Shown piece after piece: positions 1-13,800 of a stretch of DNA of 64,000 nt (position 1 is the stretch's first letter; each line of letters opens with the position of its first letter). The stretch covers positions 68,180,783 through 68,244,782 of the forward strand of contig JAKCOZ010000002.1 of the NCBI GenBank assembly GCA_022605955.1, given 5' to 3'. Both the position numbers and the translations under genes were made by a program. The DNA is from Rallus limicola. Taxonomy: Eukaryota > Chordata > Aves > Gruiformes > Rallidae. The notes under the pieces are model-generated. The model saw nothing but the letters and a program-made list of their open reading frames with translations. It made no database searches and was not told the origin of the DNA.

Positions 1-3000
1 AGAAAACATGCGTAAAGCTTTCATGATCAGGTAACAAATGGTCCAGGATGAATTAATTAGCTCTGGTAAATGACTGGAAGGAGTTAAAGGCTGGCTCACC
101 TCTGATTTCCACTTGTATGAAGTAGGAGTAACTGCATGAATGTCATGGGGCTAAATTAATGAGAATGGGAGAATTAATGCCTCAAGAATGTTTCTCAGTT
201 TCAAAATCCTACTACATTTCAGCAGTGCTTTGGGATCCAGTGAGATAAAATGTGTTGCACAGATGTAAATGGGTCTTACTATTAAGCCTCTGCTAAATTT
301 ACTCACAGAAATAACCCTTGCTGCTCTCTTGCATAATCTCAGGTAAGTGATTCAGAAATGTCTTTTAAGAAGGAGGCTAAACCCTAAAGAATTTAAAACT
401 AGAAAGGGCATTAAACCATTCAAACTCATCTGCATTGTCAGGTGCTTTTCTTTATATTTCATCTTTCCAGGGGCATCTTACTCCAGCAGGGTGAAAGGAA
501 TGGGAGGAGGGGGGAAGATAAAAAACCATAAACAAAACCCAAGCAGAACATTTGAAGGAGAAGTTGCCTAAATGAAGATTGAAGAACTAGAGAGAAAAAA
601 ACCCAACATCTCTGAGGACAAGCACTGCTCACTGAGTGTTTTAGTATGTCACAGGGAAATTATACTTACAATGTCATGGGTAGATGGAGAATTGATTTTT
701 GAGGAAAAATACCCCTCTTTGAGCTCCATTCTAATACCATCATTTTTGTTTTCACATATTTCCCTTTTTAATTTTTAGGGCATTAAATACCCCTCAACCA
801 TCCTACTGGCTTCTGTGTCTTTCTCTAGGACATAGTAACTAACAGCAAGCATGGAAGTGTGAGTGTGAGGAAAATGAAAAATACCCAAACAACAGCTCAA
901 AATCAAGGAGGATGCTCACTTTCACTTCACTGAAGCCAGGATTTCATCCAGAGAACAAAGTTACTAAACTCAGTGTATCCCTTCATGCACCCTGGGCATT
1001 CCTGCCATCAGCTAATTGCTTTAGATTGGTTCCTGCAAATTTAACAAATGACAAAGAGTATCTATGAGAAGCCAGAAAAGAATTGTCTGGCTCCAAATTG
1101 TTCTTCAATGGTCTTCAAGGTTTTTTTTAAAAAAAAACCCCTGTTTGTCGTCTAGGTGAAGAGGGATGTCCCTGTCTTGAGGCTTTAAATATTCATGGAT
1201 GCTCTTTTGGGTTAGTTTTTCCATCATTGACAAAGCCTTTCTTGTCAAGAAAATGTTGAGCTTTCTTTTTTGCCTGTATTCTTTTAAAAGGCAAATGCAA
1301 GATACGCTAGGAAGCTATCTACTGTCAGTCACAACAAGCCCATCTTAAAAAAATTTAGACATCTTCTTTACATACTGCAACTGGAAATATGTTCTAAGGC
1401 TTGAGAACTTGCTTTTTAATTCCCATTCCAAATTATTCATTGTCACTTTCTTCTCATTTGTCCTTGTGCCAGTGTTGCCATCTTAATTAATTCTTAATTC
1501 TTTAATGACTACCTGGCAATTAACCATTTAACAGATACATCCAAAGCAATTGTAACTCCGTATTCGAGTCTAAGCCACCCACGCTCTTTTATTCTGTTCT
1601 CATGGAATGAGTGCTCCACCTTGCTCTTCATTTTAATGACACTTCTTTGACCTTCTCCCACCTGGAATTCACATTTTTGAATAGGGGCTTGTATAGAGCA
1701 ATGTAGATTGGATCCTGACAGTCTCTTGTACAACAGCATGAGCGTGTCCCCAACTAAAAGAAATACTGAGCTGATGCACCCCATAATTACATCCATATTT
1801 TTCTGGCTGCATTACACCAATTGATCACATTCATCCTGTGATTACCTAAATACCCAGGACTTAATTTTCCTCAGTCACTTTGCCCTAAAAGTTTTGAGTT
1901 TGTGTGCCCAGCATTTCATTAGAGAGGACATGAGGTGTAAGCATACAAGGTGAAATTGTTGAGTTAGCTCACTTCATACATGTCACCTGCCGGTAATCTG
2001 AGTCTTGAGTCTTGAATCCAGCTATGGAATAGGGCATTTCTTTGTTGTGGCTGTACCTCTCATGAAGATCACAAATGGTTCCCATTTCCTGGAGCTCTAT
2101 GTGGAGGAATTAAACACCAGAAGGAAGTTTCTGTCTTGGCTACTCTAGTCGTCCTTTCAGACAGTGCAGAGGTCTCTCCCTGGGGTTGCCGAGCAAGTGC
2201 TGTCTGAGGGGCTTCTTTGCAGGTTTTCCTTGATTATTTTGGCTCCTGTTGTACTAGACATGTAGCTTCACCAGAATAACATTCACCTCCTGCACTTTCA
2301 TGCATTGTCCTTCAGCAAAAACTGCCTGTCCATCAAGCTCTGAGTAGTCTTGTCCCTTGGCTGTGCTTGCGGCTTTGGGTCTTCAAGTAATTCAAAGAGG
2401 GGATTTATTATTATCATTGAAAATGTTCTGTTATGGGAAATGATAGTGGCCAGCTAGGCTTTATTTAACTTTCAAAATGGCATGTTCAGGGGAAGAACCA
2501 TAAGCTCTTTATTCAAAATTCTACTACTAAGCCATATGTACCTAGACAAGAACTGACATAAGAACTCAATTTGTTGTAGTATCAGGTCTTACCGGTCATT
2601 TTTGAGGTAGTGCTGGCATTCAGTGTGCTATTCTGGAAGTCTTGGACTTTGGGGATGAAAGTTGCCACTAGACTAAGAAATTAGGAAGAGGTTCTTGACT
2701 GTAAGACACTAGCCACACAGGGGCTGTTTGTACAGCTATCTCTAAATCCTGCTACCTGATACTGTGTTCACAAAGACTCATTTGTCTTGAGTCATTAGCC
2801 AAGTGCCTCTTTTACTTTGCCAGTGTTTGCATTATTTAAAAACCCCATGCATGCAGAGGCTATCCGTGTCAAAATCCCAAGGCAGTGCCCCTGTAACTGC
2901 CAGTGATAGATACTCAGTAGTTCAAATATGTTCAAGAAGATTTCCTGTTATCATCCTTCCTTGCTCCTGCTGTTCTGCTACAGTGTTGTTACAACACAAG

Positions 3001-4262
3001 AGCTTTGGGTTCTTAAAAAAATAAGGAAACCGTTATTATACTTTGGAAAATGTCCAGTGTTGCTGCTAGGAATGCTACTTAGAGCGAGTGTCAGAAGTCT
3101 GGTGCCATCCTAGTCTAAGTCAAGGGAAAGTCAGATCTAGCTGATGTGCCGATGCCACACCAAGTTGGTAACTTGTAGTTAGGTGAAGGTTGCAAAACAT
3201 TGATGGAAAAGATAAGCTTAAGTTTCTTCAATATAAATCACAGTAGATGATAACCTGAGCAGGCCACAGCCACAACCCAAAGTGCAAAGGAATAGCTGTG
3301 ATCTGGTTTATATAATGTCTTATTTGCCCAGCCATTACAAAGACAGTAATGATAAAATGGAAATGATAATGCTTTCCACCTGAAGCAATGCCAAGCATGA
3401 GCTTTAGGTAAGATAATGAACTTGATGGGAAGCCCATTTGGAAAGAAGCTTATGGATGGAAAAGCCCATCTATGGGGTCTAAAGCACCTTCTGGATCAGA
3501 AATGAATCCATGGGCAATGACATTATGTGATCAGCTGTTGATGGCTGCAGTAAAAAAGTCTGCTGATTGTTAAGCGTATTTGTTGGAAGAAGCATTTAGG
3601 TTATATGATTTCTTTAATCCTCAACCAGATGTATACAGTGCTTCTGATTAATTATGACATGGTTTTTCCTATTGAATGTAGGTCTTCCTAAACTGGTGAC
3701 CAGAAGGAACACATCTGTATTGTACAGATGAAGATACATGAGATGAGCTTACTCTGGTGCCTTCAGCTCACTGACAGCTCAGGAAACCTAGAACAGTTAT
3801 TGTTGTTCAACAGATAATCTCCTGCCATATATACCTTGTGAACATTAAGACCGTAGGACTTGTGCAGGATCTTTCCACTGTTTGCATCTCCTGCAGCACT
3901 GATGTGCAACAAGCCATAAGGTACCATCACCTAATTTATTAGTGCAGTGTACCCAACACACTTTCATAACTTTCATCCAGGTAGCAATGTAAATTTTACA
4001 TTGGAGTGAAGAAACAGACAACATGGGGAAAGCAAAATGGAGTTTATACTGCTTAAAATCGAAACAGATAAATCACATTTTGCTTTTAAGGAACTATGTG
4101 CATTCTTTCAAAGCTTCTTTAAAATGGCAAGTTACATGTAGTTTCAGATAGGGAAACTGAGGATAAAGACATGGTTTCCATAGTATGTCAGCGTGAGCAT
4201 TGCAAGAAGTATATTCCTCAGTTGTGTTGTCAGTGGTGAATGTACCATAAGACTTACAGGAA
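1..4262. other. Gene-free upstream (intergenic) DNA
   Basis: No exon-like or conserved coding segment is visible on either strand. The open frames here are short, overlap one another on both strands and show no family motif. Composition is moderately AT-rich, with a near-palindromic T8/A9 tract flanked by GG and CC at about 1119-1140. By vertebrate synteny the upstream neighbour of KIT is PDGFRA, so this is probably the PDGFRA-KIT interval; no part of PDGFRA is seen. Confidence 0.6.
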
Positions 4263-4274
4263 CAGACCAATGTC

Positions 4275-4444
4275 CACAGCAGGAATCCCTGCCCAGGGAG
4301 GTGGTGGAGTCTCCTTCTCTGGAGATATTCAAGACCCATCTGGACGCCTATCTGTGCAATATGATCTAGGGAGCCTGCTTTGGCAGGGGGGTTGGACCCG
4401 ATGATCTCTTGAGGTCCCTTCCAACCCCTATGATTCTATGATTC
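4275..4444 (+). mobile_element. CR1 LINE 3' fragment, + orientation
   Basis: This is a 5'-truncated copy of the avian CR1 non-LTR retrotransposon. It contains the standard 3' UTR words in order: TGCCCAGGGAGGTGGTGGAG, CTTCTCTGGAGATATTCAAG, GGTTGGACCCGATGATCTC and GGTCCCTTCCAACCCC. It ends in the ATTCTATGATT tail. A possible target-site duplication flanks it: CAGACCAATGTC at 4263-4274 and CAGACCACTGTC at 4450-4461 (11 of 12 bases). CR1 copies are normally 5'-truncated, so this one is dead on arrival. The 3' end is certain; the 5' limit is good to about 15 bases. Confidence 0.93.
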
Positions 4445-6095
4445 CTCAGCAGACCACTGTCAGCTGCTACACTTCACTGTGAAACTGCAGGTACTGCAGG
4501 TATTGCAACTGCTTGGGCTTTTCAGTGCTCCTCTGTGCAGGAAGCAGCAAAGGGAAAAGAATACACATCTCCTGCCAAAACCAACATCATTGAGGCATAA
4601 CAGGAAAGGTAGCTCATGACAAGAGAAATCTGTACTGAAAAATACTGGCTATAAAAGAAGAAGGGTCCAAACGGTACAGACACATGCATGCATTTGTCAC
4701 AGGGAAAAGGAAGCCCCTGCTGTGAATAAAAGCAAAGCTTAAGAGAAAACAAACTGTTATTTTTTCTTCTAATATCTTACAGGTGTGGTAAGTAATGATA
4801 TTTGTCTTTAAGCAACAATGTTCTTTCCTTTCCCCCTGGATTTCCACCACATTTCAGGGTATTTTTCTACAAAACATAGTGCTTCTGGAGAAGTTCCTCT
4901 TGGGTAAGTGTAGAAAGGGAAGCGTTTTCTTCCTACAGTTAGGGTGGCACCACCTGGAAGCAAGGCCACCCCTTAGTAACCAAATTGCAAGGGAGTTTTG
5001 ACTTAACAGCTTCATTCCAGAGCAGTGGTGAGCAAATAGCTCTCCTATCAGCTGAATACCACTCATTTGTGAGGGGTAGCAGAAGTAGGTGCTTGCAGGT
5101 GGTGTGTATGGTGCCAAACCTTACCACAAAAAAAATAATACCCGTGATAGGTCACACAGGACAAACATTGCCTTTTCCCAAGCACTGTGGAGACATGAGG
5201 AGGGAAACTGACTCCAGCAGCCTTAGCCCCAGGAGGATGGGTCCGTACTGCTGTATCCAAAGGCAGGACTTAAGTCCCTCCATGGGGGATTTCTTCTGCT
5301 GTTGCATCATCCTCAGAAGGTGAGAAAGTTCTCTATACACTGAGGAAGGAATCCCAAAACTGAGGGTTCAAAATAATCAACTAAAAAGGACAAATACACA
5401 CCGATTAATCAGTAGCTATAAAGCCATAGGGTTCCTCTTATTTGTTATCCTCCATTTTTCTGCTCTTTGAGGCTTACAGTATATGCATGGCCCATATTTG
5501 AGCTTTTATCTCCAGCCATTAAGACTGGAACTTTTTTAAATGAATGCTGAGATTCTCACATAATGACAAGAGCTGGGGAAAACATCAAATATCATGAGAC
5601 ATGTGAAAAACATCTTAAGTTGGCAGTACTGCACATAAAAAGAGACAGCTCTTGCCTTGAAGAGCTATAGTCCAAACAAGAGACAAAGAGTGGTGGAAAG
5701 TAGCATTACCACAATCTTACAAATACAGCAGGATGGAGGAAAAATTTGTCAAAGGTGAAACTGAGCACAAATCTGCCTCAGCTGCTTAGAGCCCCAGTTA
5801 CAGGGATACATTTCTTCTTCATTATGCAGCCTTATTTGTCACAGGAAAAATAAAATACTTTGCATGCTGCCAGAGGATTATGCTTTCCTTCCTAAAACAG
5901 GCAAATTAGGCTATTGTTGTGACAAATCATACTAACATATTGCTACAGCGGGCCATAAGCTTCACAAATAGAATTTGTTGTGTTATGGGATATTCACATT
6001 TTTTCAGTGAAACCAATGAAAACTATGTTGTAGTGCCCAGCAAAAGTCATTATGAAATAGATTCAGTGAGTATTTCTCAGATTATTTGTGTGAGG

Positions 6096-6120
6096 GTATG
6101 TATGTATGTATGTACGTATG
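6096..6120. repeat. (GTAT)n microsatellite
   Basis: About six tandem GTAT units with one GTAC interruption, directly readable. It is a simple repeat and likely polymorphic between individuals. Confidence 0.9.
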
Positions 6121-6639
6121 CAAAAGCAAATAAACCTACACACCCCTCAGAGCGTCAGGAAGGTGACAGGTTGTGACCCTTCTCCTTGCAGTGCTCTGCA
6201 GGGTATTATCTAAGCACTGTGAGCAATAAGCCACTTGTGCCCATTGACAGTCACCGCATTATTTTCACTACGGGGTTAATTTGCTTCAGTTTGCCAGATT
6301 ATTTTAATCAGAAACCTAGCCAGTTCTCAGCTGTAGCTTATTTTGACAGTCAGTGACAACAGAGTGTTCCTTCAAGTTGTGGGAACATTGATTATGGTGG
6401 TTATAGAGATGAGATAAAGCTATATGTACTTGTTCTCTATTATTTAATGAGTCATTGAAATTAATAACTGTCGTGTTCTTATCTTGCATTACAGTTGAGA
6501 AACACACTGGTTGTAGCCAACAGTAAGTTGAAAAGCTGGTTGTTTTGTTAATGGATCTGTGGCACTTGTGAGCTGTACAGTCATCACTCAGTCCCTAGAA
6601 TTTTACTGTCTTTGTGTTCTTTAAAAATCTCCCAATATC

Positions 6640-6960
6640 CAGAGGCTATTTTTTAATTACTTGATTATACCCCATTTCAAGTTAATGGAAGCACATGCAT
6701 CTGTGTTAGTATTAACATAATTCAATTAATCATATTTAAATTTATTTGCTGGTATTTGCACGGAATAATGAATTGATTAGCGTGGCAGCAGCATATGCCA
6801 TCTTCATCAATGGCTGACTTAAAAAATAAAGCCAATCCTGAAGAGAGACTTTGAAGCTTTAATTCGTGCAAAATCTCTGAGCATTTTCTTGATCAATGAT
6901 CTTAGAATGAAACTATTGAATGAAATGCAACCTAATGCTAATTGTACTGCGGCCCTTCGC
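6640..6960. promoter_or_regulatory. Candidate conserved non-coding element (TAAT-rich)
   Basis: This block is rich in homeodomain-type core words: TTAATTAC, TCAATTAATC, GAATTGATTAG and CCTAATGCTAATTG. It has no repeat signature and no open frame. Its texture resembles deeply conserved non-coding elements around developmental genes, and KIT is such a gene. Conservation cannot be tested from one sequence, so the call rests on motif density alone. It could equally be ordinary AT-rich DNA. Confidence 0.25.
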
Positions 6961-7660
6961 TGTGCTCACCACTACGGCTTTTGTCTGACCCTCTGCCATT
7001 TAGGCTTTTATTTTAAGCATCAGATGAGTGTGTGAACTAAAAGTATGTAACACTTTTGTGCTGCTTTTTCTTTGTCTATGTTGAAAAATTGCCTCTGAGA
7101 GTTTGGGGTGACTGTGTCAGAGCCTGTGCTGGCAGGATGTGGTGTATAAAATGAGGGGACCTCCACTCCACCAGGAGCTTGGCCTGGGTGACACCAGGTC
7201 TGCTTTGCCAGCTTTGTTCAGGGGAATTTGATCTTTTGAAATAGGCCACTGCTGTATCTTTCCTTCACTGACCGTCCCGCATGAGCAGGACTCATGGCTC
7301 CAGGCTAGAGTCCCTGATAAAAGCATGCAGGGAAAGACTTTTGTCTTTCTTTCTAGACTTCATGGCCAAGTACCTGGGAAAACTGTTTCTTTGGATGCCA
7401 TAAAAAAGCACCATAACAAATCCTCCTCAGATAAAAAGACATTTTCACACCAGTGCTCACTTGCCCTCCCAATTTGCCCAGCCCAGAGCTATGCCCGCCT
7501 CCCTCGTCCCCCCCTTCCCTCGCAGAGCAATACTCTGCTCAGCCAGGAAATCTCATCGCTACAAAGTAGGCCAAGGAATTCGCTTCCCTCAAGAAGTCAA
7601 TCTGATTGATTTTTCTTTCTGTGTCTATTGATTACGAACCTTAAAGAACATTGCTATTGT

Positions 7661-7880
7661 CATGGTTGCCTCAATAAGCGAAGATGGAAGGGAGACATAA
7701 TAACACTCTTCAGATATGTAAGAAGTAGCTGGAAGGAGGACAGAACCAACTCTTCCTCTCATCCCCAGGTGGATGGGGGCAGAGGTTTTGGGGCTCTAAC
7801 TGCAGCGAGAGTGATTTACATTAAGCAACAGGAAAACTATTCTCAGTGATGAAACCTTGGAAGACATTGCTAAAGGACAC
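7661..7880 (+). mobile_element. Degenerate ancient CR1/L3-like fragment (tentative)
   Basis: The order of words resembles the 3' part of old CR1-family elements: an 'AAGATGGAAGGGAGACAT' start, 'ACTCTTCAGATATGTAA' (compare the family's 'tcttcaaatacttgaa'), 'GAGGACAGAACCAA', a pyrimidine-rich stretch, and 'CTTGGAAGACATTGC'. The match is diffuse and from memory of the family pattern. No tail or target-site duplication is visible. It may be chance. Confidence 0.35.
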
Positions 7881-10800
7881 AAAACGTCCCCAGAAATGTG
7901 CCTGGAAAATTTCTCTGACAAATTGTTTAGGGAAAACTTTTTAGTTTTCTTAGAACAGTGGGGTGGTGTAAATGGCCGCTCAGGTTTTTTGCAGGCTTAG
8001 GTGTCCAGTGGGAGACAGGCTTCATCCTTGGATTCTGCTGAGGTTCCAGTACAAGTTAATGCCAAAATAGACATGGCTCACTTTCATCACCTGCAGACAG
8101 ATTTATTTTGCTGTGGAGTCACCACTGGTGGCTACAGCAAGCAGCAGCACTGGCGGCAGGCAGGCAGCATGGCATACAGCGAGGAGGTGACTGCAAGACT
8201 TTTTACCCCCTCACCCCCTCTTTCCTTCCTGGGCACAGCTTTTTTTTCCACAGCACCCACCCTTTCACTGCACATTCGACCTCCCCCACACCCAAACCCA
8301 GGTTTGTGCCCTCTGCCACACCCCTCTAGAGCTGCAGTGCCACTGCCCTGCTTCCCATTGTGGTGGGCACCATCACATTTTTCCATTGATTTGCACAGAC
8401 ACAGGACAAGGAATCTGCTGGAAGTCATTCCCTTCGTGGCCTGAAAGAAACCTGGCTTTCTGTGCCAGACCACCCCAGCCCTCTGAGGCAATGGGTGCGG
8501 CAAGACAGCCCCCTCTGAAGTTTTCACTCTACTAGAAAGAGCCAGGGAGACCTCACCACCTACATGTTGGTGGCATTGGAACAACTTCATGGACAAGACC
8601 AGCTGGCATCTGGGTGCCAGCTCCTTTCCTGAAGGAGCGTGGTGCTTTCCCACACCTGCAGTATCTCTGCTAATATTCCTCTGTGTGAGACTGTGGGTTG
8701 GATGTTTTCATGTTCAAGGTGTCCTGGTTCTGGCAGTGAAAGTAACTCGAACCGGGGTGGTGTAGCGGCTGTTGTCAGACGTCTCAGCGCTGTGTGTTGA
8801 AATGACATCTCGTCATCACATGCAGACAGGAAGCACCAAGCAGGCGAGAGAGAAAATATAATGAAAAGGGTTTCTCTGTCTGCCAAGGGAACGGTCCATG
8901 CGCAAAATCCTGGCTGCTAGGAAGGTACACAGCGGTGTTGGGAGTGACAGCTTTGGGTTTTTAATGCCATCTTCTTATCTGAATTTTCATTGCCTACCTA
9001 TTAACTAATAACATCTGAGTGAATGCAAGTGTCATTTGAATATTTTCATAGGTTTCCACCAATCAGCTTTTTCTAAATACTATAGTACTACTACATCCGC
9101 TTCTGCATTTATGCATCTAGGTTTTAGTTTACCTCTATCATACTGGAAGCACATCCTATTTTCTCTCTGTTTTTAATGGATATGTTTTTCAAACACTAGA
9201 TAATGTTCAAAATGGGAATTTAAAATCACTCTTTTTTTTTTTACAAGTGGAATAAAAATTGCCAACATCCTTCTCCATTTCTGTTTCACCTCTGGATCTA
9301 AATTCACACATTCCTCTTTTGCTCTTTAAAAATTTCCATAAATTTACTTTGTGGCAGTGGTAGTAAACTGTAGCACTTTAGAGAAGACCTTCTGTGTTTT
9401 CTTCTAACATGGATCCTGTTCCCAGTAAGATTTATGCATAAGCAAAAAAAGAAAATCACGCTAGGTTTTTTGGTTAAAATTTCCCCCAGATTTAAGCACT
9501 AAACCGATCATAGCCTGAAAACTTCTGAGAAATGAAAATATCCTGAGTTTTATCCAACTTATGGCCTTCCAAAAAAAATACTGGCATTTTTTGAAACAGA
9601 CACATCTGAAAAAAAAAATCAAATCTATGTAAAACTCCATTTTCCTGATGAAAAAGATTGTCAACTGCTTACCTCTTTCCTTAGGCACATTAGAAAATTA
9701 TTCCCTTTAGCCAGAGAAACTGAGGGTTTTGGAGAGGAACAAGCAAGCCCACTGCATGGGCTGACACCCAAGAGTTCCCTCCGAGGAATGCTTTGTGATG
9801 TTCTGTTGCTCTCTGTATCTCCTTCATTTTATTCCAAGATTCATTTGAAAAGAGGTTTTCTGTCCCAAGTAGAAGATTATTTTTTAATTTTATTTTATTT
9901 TTTGCACTGAATGGTTTGTGTGGCTCTGCAGCTCTTTCAGTTACAGCTAGAAGACAAAAAAAAATGCCCTTTTGTTTTACACAGAGGCATTAAGACATGG
10001 AGAATACACCAAGCTGGTGTGGGGCCACAAACAGTATCCACAGCAGCAGCAGCAGCAGTGCAAAGCAGTAAGGATGAACTGCAAAGCAAACCAGTTCTGG
10101 TGCACAGGACGTGATGTTTGTGTTATGTAAGTTTATGGAGGTTTTATTTCAGACTAGCTCTAGTCTGGTCCACTCCCCTTTTTGTGGGAGAAACCCTTTG
10201 GGAGTCCTGATCTGTACTGTCTGGCTGAGGTTGATCCTAGAAGAACCCCGCTTCTGCTTTCCAACCACTAAGTATGCTTAACTGGGACTAATAGAAACAC
10301 TAGTGCAGTTGTACCCCAAGCTGCCTTGGAGTCCAATGGCAAGTACAGACCATTTTAGTAATTTAAGCTCTGCTGGCAAGAGTCCTCTTTCTCCCAAACT
10401 GTGAGTCTTTTTCCACAGTTTGCTAATACACCTGCCCTAGCTGTACTGGAATGCTAGTGACCCCGAGATCCTCAGCCAACAGTGGTTTGGATCCATCTTC
10501 AATCTCCAGCAACACCCATGGGAAGCTGACATGAGGGAGATGCCCAAATACCTTTGTAGGTCTCAGAAGTGCACCTCTTGGTTGGTGTTAAGTAGTGGCA
10601 GGCAATGGTTAGAGAATTGGAGATGTGACCACCCTAAATCTGGGCTTTCCAGATCAGTGAAAAGTGAAATAAACTCCACATCTCCCACTGTCACGGTGAC
10701 AACTCTAAGCCAAGGAGCAGCAACATTTTACGTTATGATTACTTGATCCTTTGTGCTTATTGAACTGTGAATGCATTTCTTGGGGTCCTCCCCAATGGGT

Positions 10801-13800
10801 AACACCAGCATCAGTTATGAAAACTCTCAGCTGAGACTGAGGGGCGATTGCTACACCCTAGGGTGAATTAAATCAAAAAGCAGTAACACTAATTTCATTC
10901 TATATGGGAATGTCTACACAGCATTTTGATAAAGATTCACTCACTCTTCTCAATTTTGGGGTCTGGTGCGTTCAGACCAATATAAACCAATACATAAATC
11001 CCTCTGAATGTACACACACAGGCTTGCTCCCATCCTCTTCAGTAAGATTGTGACCATACTAATTTCCTCTACTCTCTCTGGCAGTGGGGAAATGCAGCCA
11101 TTCTGCCACAAATTAAATTAATCCCTCGTAGATAAGACAGTCATTGCAGCTTCCTGCATGAAGCCCAAAATTTTCATCCTATTTAATAATCAGACACTGT
11201 AAAATGGAATTTTAAATGTATTCACAGCTTTCAAACATCTGGTGCACATTGCTGATGTGCAGCAGATGACTAACTTGTATTTATTTTGGAGCACAATGCC
11301 ACAGCCTGACTATTTAAGAGAGAACATATGAGAAAGAACATCCCAAACAAAGGCTTATTGGTGAATTTACCTGCCACTGCCCTTTACTCGTTTGTTGGAA
11401 CAGTATTTGTATATTTGCATAACTAGAGCTGCTCAGCAGCAATCAAAGCCACCACTATCCTGCGGTCATTAGTTTTTGCCTCATTTATGCGAAAATCCAT
11501 TGACATGGGAGAGCTATACAGATTTCACCTATTGAAATGCCTCCTGTATTTCAAAATTGAAAGCAAAGGAGAGAAGGCTTTGTCAGAAGTGTTTAGTCAT
11601 TTTGGAACCCAAGAGCTATTTCTATAAGTTTTGGCTAAGTAATTTAAATATTTCAGCCTCAGTCTAAACATGAGATTTCTGATGATTCAGTTTCTGCAGA
11701 AACAGAGGCACCACATCTCCTCCCTTTGCTTTAATGAAATTCTCCCTAGCAGTGGTCAGTCTCATTACAGAAAGATATTATTTTAGTTTGACAAGATTTG
11801 TTTTCCACAAACCAATTTTGATCCGTAACAGTTTTATTTCTGTCCTTAAACCCAAGTCTATGCTCACAATTCAACATTTTGTTTTGCTTCCAAATAGTTC
11901 CGATACGCTTGTAATATCCAAGCTTCCTGCTACAGGTTTTTAAAATCCTGACATGCCATTGACTTTCTTCCAGTCTTCTGGGAACTGCTGGAAGTTTTCC
12001 AGTATGCTGAAAATCACTGTTTCTGCTTCTCGGTTCTCTTCAGTTAGCTGTCTTAAAAAATCACAGGTGCAGGTTATCCAGACCTGCTGATTTTAAATGT
12101 TTAATCTTTGTAGCTGCTGTTTAACATCTTCTAGCTCCACGCTTGGAATGACAGTCCGCAGAGACAGAGCCAGATTTAAAGTAGTACAAATTTACCCACA
12201 GGCTGGACCAAAAGGCTTTATCAGAGGTAGCCCGGTTTTGAGATAAAAGGCTCAGAGCTATTTCTGAGAGCTTAGCCTGGGCTGGTGCACTGATCTACAG
12301 CATACACGTACATCTCAAAATCTAGCTTGTCTGTCTTTTTATTTTGTAAATAAATAAGCCCTTTGCTGTGAGAGATGAAAGAATACCCTCTGGAGGTGGA
12401 ATGGATGTGTGCCTGAAGCTGAAGGTACAACTGCTTGGAGAAGCCAGAGGTATTTTTGGTTTGTTACAGTGAGATGTGAACTGCAATGGTGAGGGACACT
12501 AATCCTTACCTCAGCATGGATAATGGACTTGCTCTGGAAGAGGAGAGAAGGGGAGACTTTTTTTTCTTTTTTTTTCCAAATGTTAATATAAATATCCTGG
12601 TAGCACTTTCCAGGAAGATAAGCCATATGAGAGTTATGTCCCAAACGTACCTGACAAAGGTCTGTGTCCTCCAGCACAGTCTCCAGCCACCTACCAGCAA
12701 AGCTGTGACTCTGAGCAGACACAACCAAACAACTTAACATGTTTTGATCTGGAGAGGGCACCTCACTGTCAAATACCTTTTTTGATGGTGGTGTGCTTCC
12801 ACCTACCCTGCTTGCCCTGGCAGATATATTTCCCTCTGAGACATGGTGTGGATGTGGGTATCCTTGCAGATAGCTGTCTTTGCCTCCCTGGTCAGAGTGG
12901 CCAGGTCACTGCCTGCTTGCCACATGACATGGGAGTCAGCACGTTTCCTGAACAAGTGCTATGTCCATGTCCAAACATCATCTGTACTGCCCCTACTCAG
13001 GCACACTAACAACCGAGCATATCAACAGCTAAAACTCCCCTTCACCAACAGACTCACTGTTTTATTTGCAAGCAAATAAGGGGAGTTTAGTAAGCCTATG
13101 GGTTTGAACACTATTCTAGACAGTCAATGCTTTGGTGATACCACAGTTTGTGATGAGGAAATAAAGACTCTGAGACAGTTCAGGAAATGCTAAATGCTGC
13201 ATACTGTCAATGCTATTCTGGTTTAATGTGGTTTACCTCAAATATTTAATGCTGGCCATTGTGTGTTGTGTACAAAAAAACCCAAAAAATAGCTCCTTTT
13301 GATATTCAAGGCAAGACACATGACTTAAAAATTTCCCAGCGTGCAGGTCTTGCCATAGAGTTTGTCTTTGAAGTGAAACAAAACTGCAGCTGATAGGGAA
13401 TGTTTTGATGGAGCAGTTTCTCATGAGAAAATGCAGATTCATAAAGGTCAAAAATTTTCATGGAAACACGTGGTGCAAGAAGATAGTTTGGGGCTAGGAC
13501 AGAAATTCTGGGTCAGAGGGAGACTCTCAGAACAGTTGAAGTGTTGGCTGGGGAGGGATGAGTGTCTTTCAGGTAGTATCCTCAAGTATAGCTTGGCTAA
13601 TGAAATACATTTGGGCAGAGCCAGCACAGCGAAGTGCTCGTTCCTCTTGTTATTAAACTGATGGGTCTGACAACTAAATTCTGGTGAGAGTGTGTGCTAT
13701 TGAGCGGTTCCCATTGCTGTCCCTACGCTGGTGAGGGAAACTTACCGTGTCAAATAATGTTTTCCACCTACAACAAGGCAGTAACGCATTCCTTGTCCAC

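Larger units (their letters stand above)
4445..7660. other. Gene-free upstream DNA with AT-rich block
   Basis: No gene is recognised. The stretch holds a (GTAT)n microsatellite at 6096-6120 and, at about 6640-6960, an AT-rich block dense in TAAT/ATTA homeodomain-type words (listed separately). The open frames at 4985-5323 and on the opposite strand overlap each other and have no recognisable domain. Confidence 0.55.

Noticed and set aside
3690..3800. MIR-like words (ACAGATGAAGATACATGAGAT)
   Set aside because: Only a few words match. There is no tRNA-like head and no consistent core, so it is too weak to call.
8001..8653. Overlapping frames of 147 (+) and 173 (-) codons
   Set aside because: They lie on opposite strands over the same bases, have no known domain and no splice-like structure, and their composition follows the local pyrimidine bias.
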